NCBI GenBank assembly: GCA_951812755.1
Contig: OX638329.1
Coordinates: 4,534,522 to 4,598,521, forward strand
Direction of reading: 5' to 3'
Length of the DNA stretch: 64,000 bases
Source of the DNA: an uncultured Latescibacterota bacterium
GTDB taxonomy: Bacteria > Latescibacterota > UBA2968
A program made the position numbers and the translations under genes. Under the pieces are notes generated by a model, which searched no databases, was not told the DNA's origin, and was given only the letters and a program-made list of their open reading frames with translations. Position 1 is the stretch's first letter. The number at the start of each line of letters is the position of its first letter. Shown here piece by piece: positions 9,505 through 18,784 of the stretch.

Positions 9505-11277
9505 ATGAAACACCTCTCGTACATCCTTTCCTGTCTTCTCATCGGCTGTTCTGCCATTCCCGAAACACCACAATCCATGGACATTGTCGTGGACGATTTT
9601 GGCCTTTATGACCAGAACGGCGAATTCCACACACTCCATGAGCACTCAGACGCATCTGCTATCGTATTATTCATCCAGGGCAATGGTTGCCCAATTGTGC
9701 GCAATGCAGTGCATAGCCTCAACGCAATACGCGATGAATACGCGCCCAAAGGCGTACAATTTTTAATGCTCAATGCCAACTTGCAAGACGACCGCGAAAG
9801 CGTACGCGAGGAAGCCGTCGCCTTCTCCATCGACTATCCTATCCTCATTGACGAAACACAACTCGTCGCCGAATCGCTCGACCTGCACCGCACGGCTGAG
9901 GCCCTTGTCATCGATCCCAAAACATGGCACATCCGCTACCGGGGTCCCATCGACGATCGCCTGAATTACGAAGCACAAAAACCCAGCGCGTCCAACCATT
10001 ATCTCGCCGATGCACTCCTCGCCCACCTCAAAGGTGAGGAAATCGCCGTCAAAGCCCTTGCATCACCCGGTTGCCTGATTGCTCTACCGGGCAAAGACCG
10101 CGCACAACACAAACAGATCTCTTATGCAAAACAGGTCGCTCCCATTCTGCAAAACAAATGCGTGCCCTGCCACCAACCCGGCGGCATAGCCCCCTTTGAC
10201 ATGACCGATTACAAAGAAGTCGCTGGCTGGTCCCCAATGATGCGCGAAGTTGTGCGCACACGCCGCATGCCTCCCTGGCATGCAGACCCACACATCGGCA
10301 CATTTAGCAACGACCTGTCTCTCACATCAGAAGAAGAACAAACCCTCATCTACTGGATCGAAGCTGGATCACCCCGAGGTGATGGTCCTGACCCGTTATC
10401 CGAAAATCCGACACAAGCCACAACATGGGCTTATGGAGAACCCGACCTGGTCATCGCATTGGAACGGCAGGAAATCCCCGCAACCGGCATTATCGACTAT
10501 CGCTATCCCAAAATCACAGTGCCCATCAACCGCGATGTGCAAGTGCGAGGCACTGAATTTTTGCCGGGGAATCGCGCCGCCATGCACCACGCACTGGCGC
10601 GCGTGATCTATCCCAAAGGGCACAAAATGAAAACCGTCAAAAAGAACCGGTGGTTAGACGGCATCTTTGCCTCTTATGTACCGGGCATGGACGGTGTCAT
10701 GCTGCCCAAAGGCACGGCGCAACTACTCCCCAAAGGGAGCAAACTCCAATTTCAAATCCACTATACGACCACTGGACGCCCCGAAGTGGATGAAAGCAAA
10801 CTGGGGTTGTATTTCACCGACGCACAAAACCTGCGAGAACACCGCGTGGTTGGTCCCGCCAATCCGAAAATTAAAATTCCACCATATGCCAGTGCCCATC
10901 GCGATTCATCCATAAAAGTCTTTGAAGAGGATGTAACGCTTTACACCCTCTTCCCCCATATGCACTTCCGGGGCGCGGGTTTCCGATATGTTGCACATTA
11001 TCCCGACGGAACCCGCGAAAACCTGCTCTCTGTGCCCAATTACACGTTCAACTGGCAGCGGTTCTACGCCCTCTCAACCCCCAAATACCTGCCCGCTGGA
11101 ACGCGCGTGGTCAGCCATGCCGTCTTTGACAACTCGGCAAAAAACAAACTCAACCCCGACCCCTCCGCAACGGTCCACTGGGGTGAGCAAAGTTTTGACG
11201 AAATGCTGATTGGCTACATGGGCATTGTCGATGGCAAGATTGAACAAGCCGCTCAACTTTCGGCACTAAAGGAATAA
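9505..11277 (+). CDS. Lipoprotein with redoxin, cytochrome c and PHM-like copper monooxygenase domains
   Basis: This 590-residue protein has a lipoprotein signal ending LLIGC (C15), so it is probably anchored outside the inner membrane. Residues 25-175 are thioredoxin/redoxin-like; the active-site region reads NGCPI, keeping only one cysteine (C62). A single c-type haem site, CVPCH, is at 219-223. The C-terminal 250 residues carry histidine pairs including HHAL and HMH, as in ascorbate-dependent type II copper monooxygenases (PHM/DBM-like). Domain order suggests an extracytoplasmic oxidoreductase fed by haem c; the substrate is unknown. It lies 11 bp after parB but is functionally unrelated. 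Confidence 0.75.
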   Translation: MKHLSYILSCLLIGCSAIPETPQSMDIVVDDFGLYDQNGEFHTLHEHSDASAIVLFIQGNGCPIVRNAVHSLNAIRDEYAPKGVQFLMLNANLQDDRESVREEAVAFSIDYPILIDETQLVAESLDLHRTAEALVIDPKTWHIRYRGPIDDRLNYEAQKPSASNHYLADALLAHLKGEEIAVKALASPGCLIALPGKDRAQHKQISYAKQVAPILQNKCVPCHQPGGIAPFDMTDYKEVAGWSPMMREVVRTRRMPPWHADPHIGTFSNDLSLTSEEEQTLIYWIEAGSPRGDGPDPLSENPTQATTWAYGEPDLVIALERQEIPATGIIDYRYPKITVPINRDVQVRGTEFLPGNRAAMHHALARVIYPKGHKMKTVKKNRWLDGIFASYVPGMDGVMLPKGTAQLLPKGSKLQFQIHYTTTGRPEVDESKLGLYFTDAQNLREHRVVGPANPKIKIPPYASAHRDSSIKVFEEDVTLYTLFPHMHFRGAGFRYVAHYPDGTRENLLSVPNYTFNWQRFYALSTPKYLPAGTRVVSHAVFDNSAKNKLNPDPSATVHWGEQSFDEMLIGYMGIVDGKIEQAAQLSALKE

Positions 11278-11299
11278 TCATCCACATCCTTCCTATGGG

Positions 11300-13366
11300 C
11301 TATGGCTCAATCGCATAACACTCAACCGCAGTATTTGCGGGCGTGCGGACCGACCATGACGCCATAGCGACTTCCGGCACATTCCGAAATGTATTGTGTA
11401 CCAGCATAATCGAGGGCATGCTCCCGATAGTTCCGATCACCCAGAGATTTTTCCGATTCAATTCTATAATCTCCCCAAACAACCGAACCTGTTCCGCCTC
11501 GTCAGGCGTCTCCTCAATCTGCCAGAACAGTTCAATGCAGCGTCGCATATCCCCCGTGGGCGTCTCCCCCCGTTTTCCATTGGTCAAAAGCCAGTGCGTG
11601 AACCCAATCGCGTGGCTCGATCCCACATTATAAGGGACAAACAGGCGCGGCTCCAGAAGTGGGTTCTGAACCTCCCCCCCCGCAGTTGCCGCATCGTGTA
11701 TCAACGCCTTTCTCCGCTCGTAATAAAGCTGTCTGGCCTCCTCCTTGATCTCCGTCTTCACCCCCACTGCCGTCCAATAATTCGCCACCAATTCCAGCAC
11801 CCGGTTGTTGAGCGACATCGTTTCAATTGCCAGTCTGATCGGCCTTCCATCTGACCGCAATCGCATACCGGACCGATCTCTCTCCACCAGTCCCATCTCG
11901 TCCAAAAGCGAGTTGGCCTTATCCGGATCGTAGTCGATATATGCTTTTTCAAACGCCTCTGAATAATGCACCGACGTTCGCAAAGGTGCCGGTTGTCTCG
12001 GCTGACCGATGCCAAACCCACCGACCTCGTTAATCGCCTCCCGATCAATCGCATATGACAGCGCAATGCGGAACCGACGATCCCAAATAATTTCGCGCAT
12101 CACCGGATCTTTGTGGTTCAAATTCAGCGCAACACTCTCACCCCCGGTTCCGCCAGTAATCCAGTGCAGCACCCTGTACCCTCCGCGTGACTGATTTTCC
12201 ATAAATAAGGAATAATTTTCGATCAGAATATGCCGCCCCTGCATCCCGATCTCCCCGTTAATCGCTTTGAGATTGATCGTCTCGCGGTCATAAATCTCGA
12301 AGGTCATACGATCAATATAAGGAAGCTGGTTCCCCTCTGGATCCACCTTCCAATAATAGGGATTGCGCTCAAGCACAGAAGGACGAGCGGGCGGAGGTGC
12401 CACGACCACCCACGGCCACAGTCTGGGGATATCCGGGTTCCACCAGTCTCGCTTGTCTTGAAAAAGCTGGTGCCAAAAGTCAAAACCGTGTTCCCCCGCC
12501 ATCGCTTCCAATTTCTCCAGTGCCACATACCGCGGATGAAACTGCGCCATATAATGCGCCGGATACCGCAACATTTCGTATCCGCGTCCCCATGCCAGCA
12601 ATTTCAGGAAGAGACCATTGGGCCGCCTGAAACGAAAACGCACGGTGTACGCATCGACTTTTTCTATCGCCATCACCTCGCCTCCCCGCTGAAAATCCCG
12701 CGCGACCACTGGTGTCAACTCCTCGTTACTCAACACATTTTCATGCCAGAAGAAAATATCCTCTACTGTAAAGGGATGCCCATCTGACCAGCGCACCCCC
12801 TTTCGCAGCCAGAATGTATAGGTCCGTCCCCCATCGGATATCTCCCAATGTGTTGCCAGATTGGGAAGAATTTTTTGCCCCATCGGATCCCATCTCACCA
12901 ATCCCTCATAGGCAAATCGCGCTTCCACAATACCTATATCTCTCGGTCCCGTTGCAAACCGCGTCCAGGTACCTCCATAAGGCCCGTTCTGATGGGGCGG
13001 CACAATCACCAGCGGATTTTCCGGCAAACGCTCCTCAACCGGCGGCAACTCACCCACCGCCACCCTCTTTTTTAGCATTGGGGCTTCCCGAAACTGGCGT
13101 TCCCATTTCTGCGGCCACTCCATAACCCGATGCACGGCTTTTGCCTTCCTCGGGTGTCGATCTGGTACCACAACCCGGATAGCCCCCTCTGTAGGACTTT
13201 GCACCAACCTGCCCATCATCTCCTCAAACTCGGACGCCTGTTGCATCGACTCCGCATCCCTGGGCATCAGGTACCAGGTCACATATCCCAGTAACTCCAC
13301 CAGGGCGACCAGCCCCAAAAAGACCACGCCCACGCCCATTCCTATGTGCAGAATATTCCGGATCAT
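11300..13366 (-). CDS. ABC transporter solute-binding protein, family 5 (peptide/oligosaccharide type)
   Basis: This 688-residue protein matches the extracytoplasmic solute-binding family 5: ATHWEISDGGRTYTF, then LRKGVRWSDGHPFTVEDIF and later SYAIDREAI are hallmark segments. A hydrophobic N-terminus (about residues 5-30) acts as a signal or anchor. The ATG at 13366 is chosen because GGAG lies 7 bp upstream; earlier in-frame ATGs lack this. Family members bind peptides, nickel, or plant and animal oligosaccharides for import. No permease or ATPase genes are adjacent, so it may work with distant partners. Its codon use (GAG, TTG) matches the island to the right. Confidence 0.85.
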   Translation of the reverse strand: MIRNILHIGMGVGVVFLGLVALVELLGYVTWYLMPRDAESMQQASEFEEMMGRLVQSPTEGAIRVVVPDRHPRKAKAVHRVMEWPQKWERQFREAPMLKKRVAVGELPPVEERLPENPLVIVPPHQNGPYGGTWTRFATGPRDIGIVEARFAYEGLVRWDPMGQKILPNLATHWEISDGGRTYTFWLRKGVRWSDGHPFTVEDIFFWHENVLSNEELTPVVARDFQRGGEVMAIEKVDAYTVRFRFRRPNGLFLKLLAWGRGYEMLRYPAHYMAQFHPRYVALEKLEAMAGEHGFDFWHQLFQDKRDWWNPDIPRLWPWVVVAPPPARPSVLERNPYYWKVDPEGNQLPYIDRMTFEIYDRETINLKAINGEIGMQGRHILIENYSLFMENQSRGGYRVLHWITGGTGGESVALNLNHKDPVMREIIWDRRFRIALSYAIDREAINEVGGFGIGQPRQPAPLRTSVHYSEAFEKAYIDYDPDKANSLLDEMGLVERDRSGMRLRSDGRPIRLAIETMSLNNRVLELVANYWTAVGVKTEIKEEARQLYYERRKALIHDAATAGGEVQNPLLEPRLFVPYNVGSSHAIGFTHWLLTNGKRGETPTGDMRRCIELFWQIEETPDEAEQVRLFGEIIELNRKNLWVIGTIGSMPSIMLVHNTFRNVPEVAMASWSVRTPANTAVECYAIEP

Positions 13367-13490
13367 TATTCTCCACCACATGTATAGAAAATCCCCGCCA
13401 GATAGCGCAACTGATGGGGACCTGCATTGCAAAACATGGATAATGGTAAATCGAGTGCTAATATTCCTCTTGAACAGCGCGTTCGCTTCC

Positions 13491-14681
13491 TTACTTCTGT
13501 GTTGGCACGTAGCGCGACCAGTCCTGCGCCTGATTGCGCTCTTGCTGCTTCCGGGCCCACTCGGCGGACAACTCTACATAGGGCTGGGATGATGATGGGT
13601 GCAGCCACGACACAGCGCCTTCCGGGAACAAAAACCAATCATGGCGAGAGACAATGTAGCCCCGAATAAAAGCCCGGGGGGCGTCATCGGTAATGTAATT
13701 GACCACGTACAGATCGCCGCTGGGAAGTTGCACCCACCCGGAATAGCCGCTATCGGGATGAAGGCTGCGGTCATTGTCCAGAAAGGCGAACCTGGCCTGG
13801 CGATAGTCGGTCGCGTAATCATTCGGGTTCGGATCGTCCCTGCGAACCGCCTCGGCGGTAGTCTCTACATACAGGGCCAGGCTGGTGGATACCGCAGAGC
13901 AGAAGCGGTAGGTGACAACGATCTCGCCAGACCGAACCCGGCCGACCGATGGACGGCCCAGACAGGAGTGCATCTGGCTGCGAAAGGCTTCAGACCATGT
14001 GCGACCACCGTCGTTCGAAGTACTCTTCCAACCCGTGAACCGCTCCCCATCTTCACGCATGTAGCAGACCACCGTGCCATCGTCCAGTTCGGCAAAATCG
14101 CCTTCGTTTAGCCGCAGGTAAGGCGAGGCTGGAACTACTGAGGGTCCCTCCCAGGTTTGACCACCGTCGCCGGAACGATAGATTGTCTGCTCTTCCTTCA
14201 GGCCGGAGAGTCTCCCGTCCGTAGAACGCTGGCGGGTCACACCGACGAGCAGGTCGCCGTTGGAAAGCTCCTTGATGGAAGGCACGATCCCATCGGTGAT
14301 ACCCGTCTCCATAGGCCCCTCCCATGTCCGGCCCGAATCACTGCTCCAGAACAGCAGGTTCTCAACCGGATTCACCAACCGGTCCCGACCGGGCACGTAA
14401 AAATCTACGATCAGCAACAGGGTTCCATCCCGGCAGACTGTGATGCGGGAACAGTTCAGTCGCCCTTCCCCCTTCTCGCCATCCTTCTCAATGACTACCT
14501 GCCTGGGCTGCCAGGTGTAGCCACCGTCCTCGCTGTGGCGCACTACGATCCGCGAGAAAGGCCAGGGACCATGAGCCATGCTCTCGCGATAAGTGCAGAC
14601 AAGAGTGCCGTCCGGCGTCCGGGCAATGTCGGCGAAAGCCTCATAAATTCCGTCATCTCGTGAAACAGTGAGCTTCTGCAT
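13491..14681 (-). CDS. Sialidase/neuraminidase-like BNR-repeat protein
   Basis: The 396-residue protein contains four Asp-box (S-x-D-x-G-x-x-W) repeats: SEDGGYTW (50-57), SSDSGRTW (113-120), SGDGGQTW (170-177) and SNDGGRTW (222-229), defining a six-bladed sialidase fold. Arg-rich segments between them could supply the catalytic triad. No clear signal peptide is visible, so it may be cytoplasmic or exported by another route. A strong GGAGG lies just before the ATG. It might remove terminal sugars, or be a lectin-like relative; related proteins are common in environmental FCB and planctomycete genomes. It is transcribed away from the GWxTD gene. Confidence 0.8.
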   Translation of the reverse strand: MQKLTVSRDDGIYEAFADIARTPDGTLVCTYRESMAHGPWPFSRIVVRHSEDGGYTWQPRQVVIEKDGEKGEGRLNCSRITVCRDGTLLLIVDFYVPGRDRLVNPVENLLFWSSDSGRTWEGPMETGITDGIVPSIKELSNGDLLVGVTRQRSTDGRLSGLKEEQTIYRSGDGGQTWEGPSVVPASPYLRLNEGDFAELDDGTVVCYMREDGERFTGWKSTSNDGGRTWSEAFRSQMHSCLGRPSVGRVRSGEIVVTYRFCSAVSTSLALYVETTAEAVRRDDPNPNDYATDYRQARFAFLDNDRSLHPDSGYSGWVQLPSGDLYVVNYITDDAPRAFIRGYIVSRHDWFLFPEGAVSWLHPSSSQPYVELSAEWARKQQERNQAQDWSRYVPTQK

Positions 14682-14993
14682 AGCCCTCCTCCTCGGCGTG
14701 CCGACATAGTGGGCCTCGTCTCTGACTGAATAAATTTTGCGTCAAGAGTGTACCTGGGAACCCCAGCCTGACAGTCTTCGGTTTAAGTTAGCTTTTTTTA
14801 AAAAATTTCAAAAGGAGTTTTTTTAAACTTCGTGAGGACACAGCAATATAACGAGATCGGATCGTACCTGCCGCTTGACTTCTCCTGTTAGCAAACCTTA
14901 TATTATTCTAAAGTTTCGTAGATGTAATGGTAGTTGGAGAAGGATCCATCTTTACAGTCAAGATCCCAGCGGTGTATAGACTCGAGGTGTACG
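14682..14993. other. AT-rich divergent intergenic region
   Basis: These 312 bp separate the divergent sialidase-like and GWxTD genes. They contain long T and A runs (14793-14826) and a forward promoter at 14875-14904. No open frame or RNA gene is seen. Confidence 0.6.
14875..14904 (+). promoter_or_regulatory. Candidate promoter of the GWxTD gene
   Basis: TTGACT (14875-14880) and TATATT (14899-14904) are 18 bp apart, about 90 bp before the chosen ATG. Confidence 0.55.
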
Positions 14994-17525
14994 ATGAGCG
15001 TTTCTGTCGGATTTCGGCGTTTTACTTTCTTTTTTGTCCCCTTTTGGACGTTGATTTGGATCCTCACACTTGCCGTCTCTGCCCAGGATCTACCGTCCGA
15101 GGCAGCACCACAAGTCCTATCCAAATCCGCGCGGGACTCTATGATCGCCCTGGGGGAGCAGCAGGTGCGAGCGAGCGAATTTGGCAAGGCCGTTGATACC
15201 TTTGCTCGCCTGGCCGAGACATACCCGAAAGACGCCACCCTCCAGATCCGGCTCGGCTACGCTGCCCTCAAGAAGGAAGACTTCGAGGTAGCCAAAGATG
15301 CCTTCGCAGCGGCCAAAGAACTCGATCCCAACCTCCCCGATGCCCGCGTGGGTTTAGGGCTGGCCTACGTCAAGATGCCTGGCAAGGGACTGGCGGCCTT
15401 CTACAATTTCCGGCGTGCTGTGGGCGAGGGGAAGCGGGCGGTCAAGATCGATTCGCTCTACGCCCCGGCCTACTGGCTTCTCGGAGAGGCCTACGAACAC
15501 TTTCGGGAGGATCACCAAAAGGCGATTGGATACTATTTAAAATACGTTAAACTGGAGTCCGATGACCCAAATGGCCTCTACGCTTTCGGGCTCTCCTGCG
15601 TGCAGGCCAGGCAATATGACAAAATTAACACCTACCTCACCCCTTATCTGGAGGCCAATCCCCAGGAGTTCCGGCTCCTGCCTCTGGTAGCCCAGGGCTA
15701 TTTCTTCCATGAGTACTTCGAATCCGCCCTGGAACACTTCGAACGCTATCTACAGAACCTGGATGAAGGGGAGCGCCAGATCTATACGGACATCTCACTT
15801 GTGGCCTCCAAGAAGGAACTCGACGACTACCGGGCTATCGCTGAATCTGCGAAGCGCCAGGCCTATCTGGAGCAGTTCTGGGTGCGTCGGGATTCCGATA
15901 TCTTGACCCCAGTCAACGAGCGTATCATCGAGCACTACCGCCGGGTGTGGTACGCCCGCACCTTCTTCGCTGAGGGGACCCATTCCTGGGACCGGCGGGG
16001 AGAGGTCTATATCCGCTATGGGGAACCCGACTACAGGTCGCGGTCCGACCTGAGGCAACTCAGTGTGAGTGCCGAAGTTGAGGCCGTGCGCACCCGGATG
16101 GCTGTGGATATGTATGGACCCGAGGCCCACTATTTGACTTTTACCGGACCGGTCTTCCCGGTCCGGACGCGCCGTGACGCTCTGTCCGATGACATCACCG
16201 TTGACTCCCGTCAGATGGCTGAAGGGACAGCCGTTGAAGATCCCACTCTGGATGATGAGAATGTTGAAGCGCTTTCGGGATCGACGGATTCGTATCTGGA
16301 TCGTCTTATGTTGCAGAATATTCCCACCCCTCAAGAAGAAGACAGACTCGGGAGCCTTTCCGATGATATCCTGGATCTGAAAGCTCGGCTCAATTTCCAG
16401 GGCTATGCGCCCCTCACAATCGACAACGAGGTCAATACAGTCCCCTGGGAGACCTGGACTTATACACAGCTCCAGAACGGCACCGAGTTTACCTTTACCG
16501 ACGAACTGGGCAACCGCACCTACGACTTTGCCCCGCTTCCCCCGATCCCTGCTGGACACAGGCAATTGAAATATACGGCGCGAATGCTCGAATATGCGCC
16601 CAGCCTCGTCTTTGAAAGAACCATCGTCGCAACCCCGGACTATTACCGTCCCAGCCTCCGGGGCTCTGCCCTCCACTTCTACTACGACCTGGCCGACTTC
16701 CGAGGCCCCGATGGGCAGACCACGCTCGAAGTCTATTACGGCATTTCACCCAAACAGGTAGAATTCGTCGAGGGAGACACGGGTTCGATGGCCCACGCGC
16801 AGGGCGCGCTGGCCCTGGCGGACGAAGGCCACACCAACATCTACCGAACGACAGACACGTTTTCCTATCGAAACACCGGAGAATCCAACTGGGCGAAGGG
16901 GACGTTTGTCCCCGATGTGCTTCAGGTCCAGGTGCCGCCTGGAAAATACGAACTCCAGGTTCAACTCAAGGACCTGGTCTCAGGGCATGTGGGGGCCTAC
17001 AAACAGTCCCTGGAAGTCAAAGACTACCGGTTGGAAACGCTCCAGATGAGCGACATCGAGCTCGCTTCCGCCATCGGCGATAAAGGATCGAACAGCAGAT
17101 TTCGGAAGGGCAATATCTGGGTGGTGCCGATGCCCTCCCGTGCTTATAAACTGGACCAAAAGGTCTATGCCTATTTCGAGATCTACAACCTGAATAAAGA
17201 CGCTTTCGGTCAGACCCGCTACAAGGTGCAATATCTGGTCCGGTTCAGCCCCGAGGGTTCGGTGGGGATCGTCGGAATGGTTGCCTCCGGGTTCCGCTCT
17301 CTCCTCAGGAGCAAGAAGCCTCAGGTCTCAGTGACCTACGAGCAGATCGGGTCGGAGTCGAGTGATAATGAGTATGTAGAGTTGGATTTGAGCAAGACCA
17401 AACCCGGTATCAACGTTCTGGAGGTGAGGATCACGGACCTGGTGAGTGGTGAGACAGCCACCCGCGAGGTCGGTTTCCACTATGGAAGCCGATCGAAAAA
17501 TAAGCGTGTCTCGAAGGAGCATTAG
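14994..17525 (+). CDS. Exported TPR protein with GWxTD domain
   Basis: This 843-residue protein has a signal or anchor segment at about residues 10-37 ending near VSAQD, several TPR-like helical repeats (about 45-300), and a GWxTD-type segment (about 295-350; FWVRRDSD... then GEVYIRYGEPDYR). The rest is beta-rich (about 480-835). GWxTD proteins are known mainly from FCB-group bacteria and have no assigned function; they sit in the periplasm. The ATG at 14994 is preceded by GAGGTG with good spacing; an earlier in-frame ATG lacks a ribosome-binding site. It is first in the island's forward run, upstream of the FadR-type regulator. Confidence 0.75.
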   Translation: MSVSVGFRRFTFFFVPFWTLIWILTLAVSAQDLPSEAAPQVLSKSARDSMIALGEQQVRASEFGKAVDTFARLAETYPKDATLQIRLGYAALKKEDFEVAKDAFAAAKELDPNLPDARVGLGLAYVKMPGKGLAAFYNFRRAVGEGKRAVKIDSLYAPAYWLLGEAYEHFREDHQKAIGYYLKYVKLESDDPNGLYAFGLSCVQARQYDKINTYLTPYLEANPQEFRLLPLVAQGYFFHEYFESALEHFERYLQNLDEGERQIYTDISLVASKKELDDYRAIAESAKRQAYLEQFWVRRDSDILTPVNERIIEHYRRVWYARTFFAEGTHSWDRRGEVYIRYGEPDYRSRSDLRQLSVSAEVEAVRTRMAVDMYGPEAHYLTFTGPVFPVRTRRDALSDDITVDSRQMAEGTAVEDPTLDDENVEALSGSTDSYLDRLMLQNIPTPQEEDRLGSLSDDILDLKARLNFQGYAPLTIDNEVNTVPWETWTYTQLQNGTEFTFTDELGNRTYDFAPLPPIPAGHRQLKYTARMLEYAPSLVFERTIVATPDYYRPSLRGSALHFYYDLADFRGPDGQTTLEVYYGISPKQVEFVEGDTGSMAHAQGALALADEGHTNIYRTTDTFSYRNTGESNWAKGTFVPDVLQVQVPPGKYELQVQLKDLVSGHVGAYKQSLEVKDYRLETLQMSDIELASAIGDKGSNSRFRKGNIWVVPMPSRAYKLDQKVYAYFEIYNLNKDAFGQTRYKVQYLVRFSPEGSVGIVGMVASGFRSLLRSKKPQVSVTYEQIGSESSDNEYVELDLSKTKPGINVLEVRITDLVSGETATREVGFHYGSRSKNKRVSKEH

Positions 17526-17683
17526 TCAGAATGACTCATAAAGCAGCCACTGATAGACATAGAAAAAACGCGAGTGAGCGGTGTACAACTGCGATGGCAG
17601 TTCATTTGAGCGTTTTACACAGCTAGAGGTCAACTGTTTGATAAAAAATTTTCATCTCGAAGCCTGCATGAATCAAAAAATCC

Positions 17684-17712
17684 TTGACAGAGGATGTGAA
17701 TGGGCGTATTAT
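17684..17712 (+). promoter_or_regulatory. Strong promoter of the FadR-type regulator
   Basis: TTGACA (17684-17689) and TATTAT (17707-17712) are separated by exactly 17 bp, close to the sigma-70 consensus. The transcript would start near 17719, inside the palindromic operator. Confidence 0.75.
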
Positions 17713-17718
17713 TTTTAC

Positions 17719-17735
17719 TAATGGTCTGACCATTA
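17719..17735. promoter_or_regulatory. GntR/FadR-type operator overlapping the transcription start
   Basis: The 17-bp palindrome TAATGGTCTGACCATTA has 7-bp perfect arms and a CTG centre. It fits the TGGTnnnACCA pattern recognised by FadR-subfamily GntR regulators (known from PdhR, LldR and relatives). It covers the predicted +1 of the regulator gene, so autorepression is the simplest reading. Confidence 0.7.
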
Positions 17736-17749
17736 TACCATATAATGAT

Positions 17750-18523
17750 ATGTCTGTTTTTGTAAACAGAGCAAAAAAGTCACAAATATCTGTACAATGG
17801 AAATACAAAGGAAGGCCGGGAGAATGGGCTTTGTTTAATAGCATTGAAAAAGAAAATCTGAGTAAGAGGATCATCGGTGCAATCAAGAACCATATTTTGC
17901 AGAATGGATTGATGCCCGGAGACAGGTTGGCCACAGAGCGGGAGATGGCAGAAGCGTTTGGCGTGAGTCGTGCCTCCGTTCGAGAAGCGGTCAAGATTTT
18001 AGAGGCAATAGGCGTTCTGGAAGCTCGTCCCAAGCATGGGATCAGTGTCAGAGAGTTCGACCCTCAGGCTTTGTTTAAGTATCTGAGCTTTATTCCATCC
18101 ATAAATAAAAAGACGATTATAGAGATGTACGAATTGCGGCGGGCGGTGGATATTGGAATTGTGGAGATGGTAATAGAGCGCGTAACTGAAGATCAGCTAG
18201 AAGCGATGGGGCAACACCTGGAAGCGATGCGGGAGGCGTTGGAACGTCCTGTCGAGTTTTACACGCACGACTGGGCGTTTCACTTTGCGACCTACGAAGC
18301 AACAGGAAATCTGGCGACTCAGGCTCTTGGACGGGTGCTGAGTGAATTTTTCGTTACGGCTCACCGCGAGTGGTGGGACTGGGAGAGAATTGACCTGGAA
18401 CACTTCCAGAACCACGAGCGGATCTTCCTCGCCCTGAAGGCGCGTAATCCGGATGGGATGCGGCAGGCAGTGTGGGATCACTTCGATACCGGCTTGAGGC
18501 AATGGGTAAAGCGCACGCAGTGA
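17750..18523 (+). CDS. FadR-subfamily GntR transcriptional regulator
   Basis: From the ATG at 17750 the protein is 257 residues. A winged helix-turn-helix occupies about residues 40-100 (PGDRLATEREMAEAFGVSRASV), followed by an all-helical FCD effector domain with the D...H...H pattern of metal and carboxylate binding (HDWAFH, then HERI). A TTG at 17831 with GGGAG six bases upstream is an equally good start and would give the 230 residues usual for the family. FadR-type regulators sense organic or sugar acids and usually repress neighbouring catabolic genes. The palindrome at its own promoter supports autoregulation. Confidence 0.9.
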   Translation: MSVFVNRAKKSQISVQWKYKGRPGEWALFNSIEKENLSKRIIGAIKNHILQNGLMPGDRLATEREMAEAFGVSRASVREAVKILEAIGVLEARPKHGISVREFDPQALFKYLSFIPSINKKTIIEMYELRRAVDIGIVEMVIERVTEDQLEAMGQHLEAMREALERPVEFYTHDWAFHFATYEATGNLATQALGRVLSEFFVTAHREWWDWERIDLEHFQNHERIFLALKARNPDGMRQAVWDHFDTGLRQWVKRTQ

Positions 18524-18610
18524 GTTCATCCGGGCTAAGGCAGCACTACAATCCCGGGTATAAGAGAAAAGTTTGGAGCGTAAAAACGGAATTTTATTGG
18601 CAAGGCGCAT

Positions 18611-18656
18611 AAAAAAAGCCATTAGCTACCAAACCTTGCACGGAGGAGCTAATGGC
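18611..18656 (-). terminator. Orphan reverse-strand terminator-like hairpin
   Basis: Perfect 10-bp arms, GCCATTAGCT (18618-18627) and AGCTAATGGC (18647-18656), enclose a 19-base loop. Read on the minus strand, seven T's follow. No annotated minus-strand gene ends here, so an antisense RNA or an inverted small element is possible. Confidence 0.5.
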
Positions 18657-18726
18657 CAGAGCAATGAGAGAAAATGTTATAATTTCTCTGCATTGCGCCT
18701 TTCAATATCAGAAAGACAGATTTTGA
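18652..18726 (+). CDS. Possible 24-residue small protein or leader peptide
   Basis: ATG at 18652 follows GGAGGAGCTA, a strong ribosome-binding site, and reads MARAMRENVIISLHCAF... to a TGA. The start region lies in the right arm of the hairpin at 18618-18656, so translation could be controlled by folding. The product has no recognised domain. A chance ORF is possible. Confidence 0.3.
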   Translation: MARAMRENVIISLHCAFQYQKDRF

Positions 18727-18734
18727 TGTCAAGC

Positions 18735-18784
18735 AAAAATTAGTCAAACTTAACTAAACATAAAAATTAGTGAATCTTAAATTA
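18735..18784. repeat. Pair of 23-bp direct repeats upstream of a Gfo/Idh gene
   Basis: Copies at 18735-18757 and 18762-18784 begin AAAAATTAGT and match at 19 of 23 positions, with a 27-bp period. Tandem sites about 100 bp before a start codon suggest regulator binding, but no matching regulator is identified. Confidence 0.4.

Noticed and set aside
15795-16676. Minus-strand open frame opposite the GWxTD gene
   Set aside because: Shadow of a strongly coding frame in GC-rich sequence; no recognisable domain.
17741-17746. TATAAT as a -10 box
   Set aside because: No -35 box at the right distance; the TTGACA-17-TATTAT promoter upstream is better.
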